A stretch of DNA of 36,959 nt. It comes from an uncultured Verrucomicrobiota bacterium. Lineage in GTDB: Bacteria > Verrucomicrobiota > Verrucomicrobiia > Limisphaerales > UBA1319. The stretch spans positions 1-36,959 of the forward strand of contig CAIMWS010000518.1 in the NCBI GenBank assembly GCA_903845125.1, read 5' to 3'. Each line of letters opens with the position of its first letter. Position 1 is the first letter of the stretch. A program made the position numbers and the translations under genes. This document shows, piece after piece, positions 7,468-15,659 of the stretch. The notes under the pieces were generated by a model. That model ran no database searches and was not told where the DNA came from. It saw only the letters and a program-made list of their open reading frames with translations.

Positions 7468-8892
7468 ATGTTACGCACAAAATCACTCGGTGTCGGCCTT
7501 TCCGCCGCGGCCATTGCGCTCTGGCTGGCCGCCGGATCCGTATCGGCGGCCACCGCCAAAACTTACACTGCCACCGGCTGGGTGAACGGGGTGTTGGCTC
7601 TTGGGATCACCAGCACCAACGCCGAAGGCCAGGTCTTCTTCCGCGGCAATGTCCACACCGCGCGGGTGCAAAGCAGCGACGCACGGCTGACGGGCAACCG
7701 CATGATCTTCGTCAACGGGGACTACAACGCGGACGGTTCGGCCAGCTTATCGGGGACGGTGTATCACCAGGTCGGCACCTGGGATACTGCCGGAACCAAT
7801 TTCACGGCGACCGGCGGGCTTTGGGAATTCACGTACCACGGGACCATGGGGGCCGACAACAGCCTCCAGCTGCAGTTGATCGGTTCCGGTTCCGGCGGGA
7901 GCATCGAGGGCATGCGCCTGGATGAAGTATTGGTCCGGGCCGCCGGAGGGGTGCTCGACCCAAACCTCACCTACCAATACACCGGGACGATCCAACCGGC
8001 CCCGGTGAACATCAGGACCGTCGTCGATAACTTCGATGACAACAAAATAACCGGCTGGAACTATGCGGTGGCTCGCGAGACCAACCAACAATTCACCGTG
8101 GTCTATAATTATCCCGGCGTGGCCACCCACGAGCACGTGGACACCTGGGATTACCCCAATGTGAACCGCGGTTGGAGTGTCGCCAATGGCCAAACCCTGG
8201 AATGCCGGGTGGACCTGGTGAGCATGAGCGAGAACGCCACCAACGCGGCGGGCATCACGCTGTGGAGCAGCAGTGTTAGCGGATCGGTTGCCGGGTCGTA
8301 TATATTCTTTAAAGGCCGGGATTTCATCCAAGTGGGCAAATGGATTGGCGGAGTAGCCGTATTCTTTCATGAAAAGGCCGTGATCAAGAATACCAACGTG
8401 GTCCTCTCCCTCGCGCTGACGGCAGTGAACGCGAATGTGGTGATCACCGTCCGCGTGTTGGACAAGGACAATCAGGAGGCGGTTCTTTATCAGCGCAGCG
8501 TGGTGGATACCCCAAAGTCCGATCCCACGCTCACCTCCGCCGAGCTGTTAGCCTTGTCCGGCATGAAGCTTGACGTGTTCACCGATGGTGGACCCCCTTT
8601 CACTTACGGCGATGCAATCATGCTGAATGCCTGGCAATACACCGACGGCAAGCAACCGGCCATGGCGGTCACCTATGACAACCTCGAGCTATGGACGTCT
8701 GAGATTCCACCGCTCGCCATTGACCGCGCGGTGCGGCTGGCGTGGCCCGCTTCGGCCACGGCGAAATACGGTATCCAAAGCGCACCAACCCCTACGGGTC
8801 CCTGGTCGCCAGTCCAGGATTTGCTCCTGCCCGGGATGCAGGAAGTGATGGTCCCGGCCAGCGAAGAATCCAGGTTCTTCCGGCTGCGGTGA
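7468..8892 (+). CDS. Secreted protein of unknown function
   Basis: A 474-residue exported protein. ATG 7468 is chosen because it opens a clean Sec signal peptide (positive MLRTK, hydrophobic VGLSAAAIALWLAAG, cleavage near SVSA|A at about 28). The body is beta-rich. Residues ~185-340 (DNFDDNKITGWNYA, then a histidine/aspartate-rich stretch) resemble a concanavalin-like or family-16-type jelly-roll fold such as occurs in carbohydrate-associated proteins. The last ~45 residues (RLAWPAS...GPWSPV...ESRFFRLR) are the repeat-like C-terminal tail widespread in verrucomicrobial exported proteins. No catalytic motif is recognised. It follows the integrase remnant and precedes a pseudopilin gene on the same strand. 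No frameshift is seen here, unlike its next three neighbours. Confidence 0.78.
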   Translation: MLRTKSLGVGLSAAAIALWLAAGSVSAATAKTYTATGWVNGVLALGITSTNAEGQVFFRGNVHTARVQSSDARLTGNRMIFVNGDYNADGSASLSGTVYHQVGTWDTAGTNFTATGGLWEFTYHGTMGADNSLQLQLIGSGSGGSIEGMRLDEVLVRAAGGVLDPNLTYQYTGTIQPAPVNIRTVVDNFDDNKITGWNYAVARETNQQFTVVYNYPGVATHEHVDTWDYPNVNRGWSVANGQTLECRVDLVSMSENATNAAGITLWSSSVSGSVAGSYIFFKGRDFIQVGKWIGGVAVFFHEKAVIKNTNVVLSLALTAVNANVVITVRVLDKDNQEAVLYQRSVVDTPKSDPTLTSAELLALSGMKLDVFTDGGPPFTYGDAIMLNAWQYTDGKQPAMAVTYDNLELWTSEIPPLAIDRAVRLAWPASATAKYGIQSAPTPTGPWSPVQDLLLPGMQEVMVPASEESRFFRLR

Positions 8893-9118
8893 ACACTCTG
8901 AGCCGTGTCCAGGCCATGGAACGGTCGTTTTTGCCGGGGGTCTTTGGCGCAAAGCCTTGGATTGCCCAATAACCTGCGGCGCAAACACCCCCATCCGGAC
9001 GGCCGGGACACGGCAAGGAGCTTTAAAGAGCGCCGGGCCAGTAGTCCTGATACTCTGGAACCACCTTGGAATCGGTCTCCAGAAAGCCATTTCGGCTGCC
9101 GGTGAAAAAATCGCTCCG

Positions 9119-9166
9119 CGCGTTACGATTTCCCCGTTCCGCTTCAGTACGTAAAGAGAACTTATG
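9119..9166 (+). repeat. Upstream box, copy 2 (promoter/leader of pseudopilin gene)
   Basis: Second copy of the ~46-bp sequence found at 7246-7294: CGCGTTAC at 9119-9126, ATTTCC, TTCCGCTT, TAC and an AGAGA run ending at the ATG of the pseudopilin gene at 9164. The spacing from CGCG to ATG is 45 bp here and 46 bp in the other copy. Sequence similarity continues weakly past the ATG. The position directly before a start codon points to a promoter or ribosome-loading region. Confidence 0.6.
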
Positions 9167-10106
9167 TATCCAAAACCCAACCGTCCCGGGGAGCGGATTG
9201 CTCCAAGGCCAACGGCCCGGGCCTCTGGTCCGTGGATTTGGGCCCCCTCTCCCACGCAAGCCCAGCCCCTGGTGCACTCCCCGCCACCTGAAAGCACGCC
9301 ACCAAACCAACCGGGTCAAAACCGCGCAACCGGTTTCACCCTGATCGAGCTAATGGTGGTCATCGCCATCATCGCCATCCTGGCCTCGCTGCTGTTGCCC
9401 GTCTTGGGGAAAGCCAAAAGCTCCGGCCAGTCGATCCGGTGCGGGAGCAACCTCAAGCAGCTCCAGTCTGCCTGGCAAATTTATGCCGAGGAGAATAACG
9501 ATCGCCTCGTTCCCAATTGGAACATTTTCCCCAGTTTGGCCGCCGACTATCGGGACTGCTACAGCACCGCCAATTCCTGGATTGCCGGCTCGGCCGATGT
9601 TGAGCCCGGAAATTGACGGTATCAAACAGGGCGCCCTATGGCGTCTGGCCGGCAACGACAATCTGTATCGTTGTCCTTCCGATAAATCGCTCTGGCCTTA
9701 CGGCCGGCAACGCGCTCCTCGCCCGTTTACCTACGCCCTCAGCATAGCCATGAACGGCGGCTATAACGGCATCAATGGAGCGGCACAGGTTCAGGCAGTC
9801 CTCGAGCGCCTGTCGTCCGCCCGGAAAGCCAGCCAGCTCTTCACCTTTATCGATGAGGATTCTGAATCCATGACGAGCGGTACATTCTGGGTGCTGGGGC
9901 CCCCGGAAGGATGGTACATGGTGCCGGGCGCCCGGGATAAAGGCTCCGGGGCCAACCTGGCCTTCGCCGACGGCCATGTGGAATTCCACCAATGGAAGTT
10001 CCTGAAACGGCACCGGGAAGGAACGGTCACCGACTTCAAGAACGCACAGGATACCGCCGATGGCCAGTGGCTCGTGGATAGGATTCCCAGTGGATTTTGG
10101 CAGTGA
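9164..10106 (+). pseudogene. Type II/IV pseudopilin, single-base frameshift
   Basis: The first part (9164-9616) has a long 57-residue leader, then a prepilin cleavage site G57|F58 with [20 protein letters not shown], the methylated/transport Glu at +5 (E62) and a transmembrane helix. The frame stops at 9616, but homology continues in the next frame (DGIKQGALWR, NLYRCPSDKS, NLAFADGHVEF) to 10106. Removing one C from CCC at 9605-9607 restores GAG-CCG-GAA-ATT-GAC and one 313-residue protein. The 'H-X9-DG' motif common in this family has Lys in place of its His (DKGSGANLAFADG). It would be assembled by a type II secretion or pilus-like machine, whose genes are not in this window. It is either a real frameshift mutation or a sequencing error. 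Confidence 0.82.
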
Positions 10107-10159
10107 TCCGGCGGATGCACGGGCTACCAGTCAATAATAATTGAAATACTTATCATTCT

Positions 10160-12615
10160 ATGAAAATAAACCATACTAAAACCGTTGATTTCTTGATCCG
10201 CACCTGGCTTCAGATGTCTGCGCACCAGCGGGCGCTTCCGCTGATGGCGCTGAGTGCGCTGCTCCTGGCCGCGACGCCCAGCCGCGGGGCCAGTGTGATC
10301 CAATTCACCGTCACCAACTGCACGGTCACCGAGGGTTGCGGGCGGCTGGAAATTCCCATCCAACGCCAGAATGACACCAATGCGGTCATTGGCGTGGAAG
10401 TCAACACCCTGCCGAAGACGGCCCTCTCCGGAACTCATTATACCGACTTGGCCACCAACCTGACTTTCCTGGCAGGCGAAACTCAAAAGATCGTGTCGGT
10501 CTCCATCCTCAACAATGGCCTCGTGGAGGGGGACAAATCATTCCAAGTGCGGCTCAGCCAGCCAACGGGAGGCGCCACTCTAGGCTGGAAGACGAACTTG
10601 CCGGTCACCATTTGGGACAACGACACGGGGCTCCATTTTTATGTGCCGGCCCTCACCAACGATATCAATGCCGGCCAGGCCGTCATCAAGGTGGCCCGGG
10701 GCGATGATGGAACGAACCGCGTGACCGTCGATTATGCGACCACCAATGGGACGGCCAAAGCCGGCGAGGATTACACCGCCACGGCGGGCACCCTCGCGTT
10801 CGAACCCGGGGAGGTCCTGAAGTCGTTCATCGTCCCGATCCTGAACGATGCCCTGCCAGAACCGTCAAAAATCTTCAAGCTGGTGCTTAGCAATCCGATG
10901 GGTGGCGGGATCTCGAGCACGGGGTCCATCATCACCGTCACCCTTAAGAACTCCGATCAGATCGTGCAGTTGGACCGAGCCAATTACTATGTAGGGGAGG
11001 AGGCTGCGTTCGTGGAAATCCGCGTTGTGCGCGGTGAAAGCGGCCTGGCCGGCGCGGTGAACTTCACGACGATCGATGGCACCGCCAAAACCGGGATTAC
11101 GCCGGCCTCACGAACACCCTCCAGTTTGGCGCCGGAGAACGGCTGAAACTGGTCCGCATCCCTATTCTCAATGATGGACTGAAAGAGGATATTAAAGGCT
11201 TCCGCGTCACCCTGAGCAATCCCACGGGGGGCGTCGTCATTGGAACTCCGAGATTCGCGACGGTTCAGATCTTCGACAATGATCCGGGAGTGGGATTCAT
11301 CACGAACCTCTTCTCAGTTTCGGAAAGCGCCGGGGTGGCAAAGGTCGGCGTTGTGCGGGGCAACGACGCGCTGCTAAATGCCTTTACGGCGGATTACCAA
11401 ACGGCGGATGGGACGGCCAAAGCGGGCGTGGATTACGAGGCCGTCTCCGGCACGCTGCACTTCCAGGCGAACGAGACCCTGCAAACGATTGCCATTCCCC
11501 TCTGGCGAAACTCGGCGGCCAAGGGGCCGAAGAACTTCAAGGTGACGTTGAATAACGCCTCGGAAGGAATCCCCCTGGGAGCCGCAGCCACGCAGGTCAA
11601 GATCCTCCACCCAGGAGGATACTATCCCTTACCCCGGCCGATCGGCGCCCAGGCCAAGCTGCGGCGAGAGGAAGGTGTGAATCTCCTGAGTTGGGAGGGA
11701 GAAGGGGTGTTGCAGCATGCTGATCAGGTAACGGGACCGTGGGAAGACCTTCCTATGGTGACGAGCCCTTACGCGACCCAGCCCAGCCTCCCCATGGGCT
11801 TCCACCGGATCCTAAGCACACGGCCCACCGAGGTTTATGTGCCCTCCGGCTACGACGGAAAGAAGCCGCTGCCTCTAATCCTGGCGCTCCACCCCATGAG
11901 CGGCCCCGGAGGCGGTGCCAGCGCAAATTGGATGCGCGGTTATTTTTCCCTTGCGTCCCTGGCCAATTCCAGAGGATTCCTCGTCTGTTACCCGGAAGGG
12001 ACCGTGCATGCCACCTGGGGGACCTTTTGGAATGGGCCCGACTTTGGGAGTTTCGCTGGAGATGTCGATGACTCGGGTTATCTCCGAGGAGTGATTGAGG
12101 AAATCCAGCGCCAGTACGCGGTGGACCCCAAGCGCATTTATGTGACCGGTGCTTCCAACGGCGCAGCGATGGCACACCGCCTGGCTGGCGACCATGCCGA
12201 TCTGATCGCCGCGATTACCGCGATTTCCAATCCGACCAACTACGATCCTCAAAGTGTTCACCTCTCCCAACCCGTCCATGTGCTGCTGATCTATGGCGAC
12301 GACGACAACTATCAAGGTGGCTATGCCGATTGTTGCGGCCTGCCGGTAGTCGCTGAGGCTCCTGGCGCGGTCAGAACCGTGCAGAATTGGGCGCGCTTAA
12401 ACGGCTGCACAGACCCGGTGGTCGAAGCCGCACCCTCGATCGACCTGACTCCGGACGTGGTCGGACTCGACACCACCGTTCTACGTTATACGCAATGCCC
12501 ACCGGGCGGCGCCGTTGAACTGTGGACGATCAAAGATGGCGGCCATGTTCCGCAGCTCTCAGACGCATCCATTGCCCGAATTGTCGATTGGCTGCTGGCG
12601 CATCCCAAACCATGA
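10160..12615 (+). pseudogene. Calx-beta surface protein fused to PHB-depolymerase-type esterase, frameshifted
   Basis: A signal peptide (residues ~1-43, ending PSRGA) is followed by four Calx-beta domains, recognisable by repeated NGTAKAG-DYT...GTL-F motifs, at about 10300-10620, 10660-10950, 10975-11280 and 11300-11610. After a short linker comes an alpha/beta-hydrolase domain (about 11833-12612) of the PHB depolymerase/feruloyl-esterase type. Its nucleophile is in GASNGA (Ser codon 12154-12156), with the likely Asp at 12298-12300 (YGDDDN) and His at 12544-12546 (DGGHVPQL). The frame is broken at 11093-11095: restoring one G gives TGDYAGLTNTLQF and a single 818-residue protein. As it stands there are two open pieces, 10160-11146 and the rest to 12615. 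Inferred role: surface-displayed esterase acting on plant or microbial polyesters. Confidence 0.83.
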
Positions 12616-12740
12616 TCCCAAAAAACGAATCACCGAAGGTAACGAAGCCGAAATCCTTTGTTAGCTTCGTTGCCTTCTGTGAATTCCCACCCTGTAGGCT
12701 TCTAGTCACCGACATAACCAGACAGCCCGGCGCGACATGC
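12615..12740. repeat. 3'-end repeat element, copy A
   Basis: Starts at the stop codon of the esterase gene and aligns along its length with 14090-14232. It contains an imperfect inverted repeat (GAAGGTAACGAAG near 12635 pairing with CTTCGTTGCCTTC near 12665, one mismatch) around a CCTTTGTTA-type core, then a conserved block ACCGACATAACCAGACAG. Both copies sit directly behind the 3' end of a secreted-protein gene, suggesting a transcript 3'-end or REP-like element. There is no T-run, so it is not a standard intrinsic terminator. Confidence 0.7.
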
Positions 12741-12763
12741 CAACGATAAGAACCCAAAAACCT

Positions 12764-14088
12764 ATGAAAACAAACCTTAACTCTATATGTTCCTCAATCC
12801 GCACCGCGTTCGGGACGTTTGCCTGCCAGTTTGCAGGTCCGCGGCTGGCGACGGGCGCGCTGCTCCTGGCTGCGAACGGGGCCATCGCCGCCGTGCGTTA
12901 TGCGGACGCCAGCAACGCCCATCCCGCGCCGCCTTATACCTCCTGGGCCACCGCCGCCGCGACCATCCAGCAGGCTGTGGATGCCGCCCAGGCGGGCGAC
13001 GAGGTTGTGGTGACCAACGGCATCTACGCCACTGGCGGAAGGAAGGTGGGAATCAGTTTTTTGGCGAACCGCGTGGCGGTCGATAAGCCGCTCGCGCTGC
13101 GGAGCGTTAACGGTCCGAAGTTCACCATCATCCAGGGCTGCCAGCTGCCCAGAACGACCAATGGCGACGGCGCGATCCGGTGCGTGTATCTGACCGATGG
13201 CGCCAGCCTCTCCGGATTTACTTTGACCAACGGAGCCACGCGAAATGACTCTGAGCGCGACGGCAGTGGCGGCGGGGTGTGGTGTGAATTGGCCTCGGCG
13301 GTGCTCACCAACTGTTTCTCACCGGCAACACAGCCGGCGAGGGCGGCGGGGCGTCTTACGGCACGCTGTATAATTGCACGCTCACCGGCAACTCGGCCGA
13401 GTACGGCGGCGGAACGTCTGGCGGCACGCTGAACAACTGCATCGTCTATTTCAACACGGCTGCATCCGGGGTGAACTACAGATCCGATACAGTGCTGAAC
13501 TACTGTTGCACGACGCCGCTGCCCACCAATGGTTTCGGTAATATCACCAACTCGCCGCTGTTCGTGGATTACGCCGGTGGCAATCTGCGCCTGCGAGCCA
13601 ACTCCCCCTGCATCAACGCGGGAAACAATGCTTATGTATCCACCACTACCGACCGGGACGGCTATCCACGGATTGTCAGCGGCACGGTGGATATCGGGGC
13701 TTATGAGTACCAGGGCCCCGGCTCAGTGATCTCCTACGCCTGGCTCCAGCAATACGGCCTGCCCACCGACGGTTCGGCCGATGTCGCCGATCCCGATGGT
13801 GACGGACTAAACAACAGGCAGGAGTGGCGCTGCCTGACCGATCCCACCAACCCACTCTCGGCCTTGCGTTTACTTTCGGCCTCGTCCGCTGACGGCCACG
13901 TAACCGTGCGCTGGCAGAGCGTGGCTGGGGTAAACTATTTCCTGGAGCGCAGCACTAACCTTTCGGCGACGCCGCCCTTCACTCCCCTGGTCAGGAACCT
14001 TCCTGGTCAGAGCGGAACCACAACCTACCGCGACACCAATGCGGCCGCTGTGCCACGGCTTTTCTACTGCGTCGGGATTGGCGAATAA
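12764..14088 (+). pseudogene. Secreted beta-helix protein, single-base frameshift
   Basis: ATG 12764 opens a leader with a hydrophobic stretch (LATGALLLAANGAIAA). The body is a right-handed parallel beta-helix with Asn/Gly-rich rungs (GGGVWCE, TGNTAGEGGG, TGNSAEYGGG, LNNCIVYFN). It then has the NSPCINAGN...DIGAYEYQ ending typical of 'choice-of-anchor Q' proteins and a C-terminal DPDGDGLNNRQEW segment with a GxxYFLERSTNL tail. The frame shifts by -1 at about 13315-13318; adding one T restores NCFLTGNTAGEGG and one 441-residue protein. Without repair the first frame ends at 13432 and the second is open from before 13471 to 14088. Beta-helix proteins of this kind bind or cut polysaccharides, but no catalytic residues are recognisable. 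Confidence 0.8.
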
Positions 14089-14089
14089 A

Positions 14090-14232
14090 CTATGCCAAAA
14101 AAATTCCCTCAGAAGGTAACCCAGGCAACGCAGGCGAAACCCTTTGTTAACTTCGTTTCCTTCGGCGCATGCCCATGGTTCAGGCTCCTGGCCACCGAGA
14201 TAACCAGACAGTCCGGCACGACACGCCCGCGG
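14090..14232. repeat. 3'-end repeat element, copy B
   Basis: Homologous to 12615-12740: ATGCCAAAAAAA start, GAAGGTAAC, CCTTTGTTAACTTCGTTTCC, and a final ACCGAGATAACCAGACAG followed by CCGGCACGACA. It has ~10 extra bases in the centre and a weaker hairpin (GAAGGTAAC near 14112 with GTTTCCTTC near 14155). It begins two bases after the stop codon of the beta-helix gene and ends just before the convergent plsC stop at 14238. Confidence 0.7.
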
Positions 14233-14237
14233 CCTGC

Positions 14238-14939
14238 TTACGGGAAGCGGGTGATGTCGGCCCACGGTTTCAGATCGGCGATGGCGGCCATGATCTGGTT
14301 GGAGATTTCCTGGTAGATCTCTTTGAGGCGGGGTTTGGAGCAGTGGGCGGCCTCAGCCCGCAGGCTGGTGAAAAGGAGGGGCTGGCCGAATTTGACGAAC
14401 ACCGGGTGGGGCCGGGGCAGGCGCACCTGACGTCCATAGGCCTCAAAAGTGCCGAAGACCCGGACGGGGATGACCGGAGCCGGGGATTTGATGGCGAGCA
14501 AGCCGACACCGCTGCGCGCGGGCTGGAGCTGCCCCGTGGGGGACCGGGTGCCTTCGGGAAAGAGGATGATGGCGTGGCCTTTGCTGAGGCGCTCGAGAAT
14601 GGCCTTGAGGCCCGCGGCGCCCCCGCCGTCGCGGTCGACCGGCACGCAATTGACCGTCCGCAGCAGGGTGGCAAAGAGGGGGAAGCGGAAGAGGGATTCG
14701 CGGGTGAGATAGTAGATTTCCCGCGGCAGGGCACTGCCCACCAGGGGAGGATCCATGTAGCTCAGGTGGTTGCAGGCCAAAATCGCCGGGCCGGTGACGG
14801 GAACCCGCTCGTAATTCAGGTAGCGGCCACTGAAGTAGGTGCCGAACAGAAGGCGCAGGAAGCGGCGGGCCAGCCAGTAAAACGGCTTCAACGGTGGCGG
14901 CTGGACGGAGCCGGTTGGGGCCTCAATGGTATTATTCAT
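14238..14939 (-). CDS. plsC: 1-acyl-sn-glycerol-3-phosphate acyltransferase (PlsC family)
   Basis: A 233-residue acyltransferase that transfers an acyl group to lysophosphatidate, giving phosphatidate for membrane lipid synthesis. The catalytic HX4D box is NHLSYMD (H58, D63), and the phosphate-binding box is FPEGTRS at 127-133. Between them is the expected RESLFRFPLF...VPVDRDGG block. A hydrophobic N-terminal stretch (FYWLARRFLRLLFGTYF) would anchor it at the inner membrane. ATG 14939 is chosen; an in-frame start at 15026 adds 29 residues with no family similarity. Length is typical of bacterial PlsC. The downstream neighbour on the same strand is unrelated. Lateral members of this family also acylate other lipids, so the exact acceptor is inferred. 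Confidence 0.88.
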   Translation of the reverse strand: MNNTIEAPTGSVQPPPLKPFYWLARRFLRLLFGTYFSGRYLNYERVPVTGPAILACNHLSYMDPPLVGSALPREIYYLTRESLFRFPLFATLLRTVNCVPVDRDGGGAAGLKAILERLSKGHAIILFPEGTRSPTGQLQPARSGVGLLAIKSPAPVIPVRVFGTFEAYGRQVRLPRPHPVFVKFGQPLLFTSLRAEAAHCSKPRLKEIYQEISNQIMAAIADLKPWADITRFP

Positions 14940-15094
14940 GCCGGGCGGGGGGGTATTTTTCCCGTGCCGCACGCCCGGCCATTCCCAGGGCCGGCGCACC
15001 CCAAGGCAGACATTTTTGTGACGCATTCATCAGCGCATTATTATCCGGTTCAGGGGGACGAAGGCAATCCATCTCCGCACCGTTCCGCCTCCGC

Positions 15095-15430
15095 CTACTC
15101 CGCCGCCGGAGTTCCCACCGCCGCCCCCGCCGGCTCCGGCTGGAAAGGAGGCTGCACGGCCTTGATCCCGATCAGCGGCTCGAAGATCCACGTGCCATGG
15201 CATTCGGGGCATTTGGAGGGTTTGTGCAGCTTGCCTGGATTGAATTGGAATCCGCATTTGCGGCATTGCGCGGGCTGGATGACGGCTTGATACCCGGTGT
15301 GTTTGAGGCTCCGGAAGAGATGTTCGAGGTCCACTTCCGTGTCCTGGTGGGATTGGTGGACCTCCAAGGCGATCCGGGCCAAAGTCATGGGTTTATCCAA
15401 CAGAAGGTCGATGAGTTGCTTGCGAAACAT
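15095..15430 (-). CDS. HTH/zinc-ribbon transcriptional regulator (COG3357-like)
   Basis: A 111-residue protein with an N-terminal winged-helix-like segment (MFRKQLIDLLLDKPMTLARIALEVH, residues ~1-45, spanning an HTH helix pair). A zinc ribbon follows: C56-x2-C59 and C74-x2-C77, with CRKCGFQF and KCPECHGTWI. The tail is Pro/Ala-rich and disordered. The pairing of HTH and zinc ribbon matches the predicted regulators of COG3357, known mostly from Archaea and scattered bacteria. ATG 15430 is supported by a clear AAAGGA ribosome binding site seven bases upstream. It is divergent from the GH95 gene, with a palindrome between them, so it may regulate itself or that gene. The target is unknown. Confidence 0.78.
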   Translation of the reverse strand: MFRKQLIDLLLDKPMTLARIALEVHQSHQDTEVDLEHLFRSLKHTGYQAVIQPAQCRKCGFQFNPGKLHKPSKCPECHGTWIFEPLIGIKAVQPPFQPEPAGAAVGTPAAE

Positions 15431-15437
15431 AAGTGAT

Positions 15438-15443
15438 TCCTTT
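15438..15443 (-). promoter_or_regulatory. Ribosome binding site of the HTH/zinc-ribbon gene
   Basis: On the minus strand AAAGGA lies seven bases before ATG 15430. It decides this start over in-frame upstream positions in a frame that stays open to 15805. It is one of few clear Shine-Dalgarno sequences in the window. Confidence 0.6.
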
Positions 15444-15479
15444 CTGGTTTGACGGCCCCATCCCGGATCCATCATGGCT

Positions 15480-15497
15480 GGCAATGTATTTATTGCC
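15480..15497. promoter_or_regulatory. Palindromic operator candidate
   Basis: GGCAAT-GTATTT-ATTGCC is a perfect 6-bp inverted repeat with a 6-bp spacer, and outward extension gives 7 of 9 matching pairs. It lies in the divergent region between the HTH/zinc-ribbon regulator (start 15430, minus) and the GH95 gene (start 15660, plus), 50 bp from the regulator's start. Its AT-rich centre stands out from the GC-rich surroundings. Binding by the adjacent regulator is inference. Confidence 0.4.
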
Positions 15498-15659
15498 TGG
15501 AACAAAGTAATCCAAAGTGCGTGGTTTGTCCATGGAGCAGCCGCGCGGCGGGGGGGCGCGGCCGCCGCCGCCGCCTCCGGGCGGGATCCACGGAGGGAGG
15601 CGGGGAGCGGGTGGATTGGCCCTTGAGTTGGCCTGGGCAATGGGAGCAGAGTGGAACCC

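Noticed and set aside
7292-7585. 97-codon frame starting inside upstream box copy 1
   Set aside because: The first residues resemble a pseudopilin leader, but no FTLIE helix follows and it overlaps the signal peptide of the 7468 gene in another frame; kept only as a possible stump.
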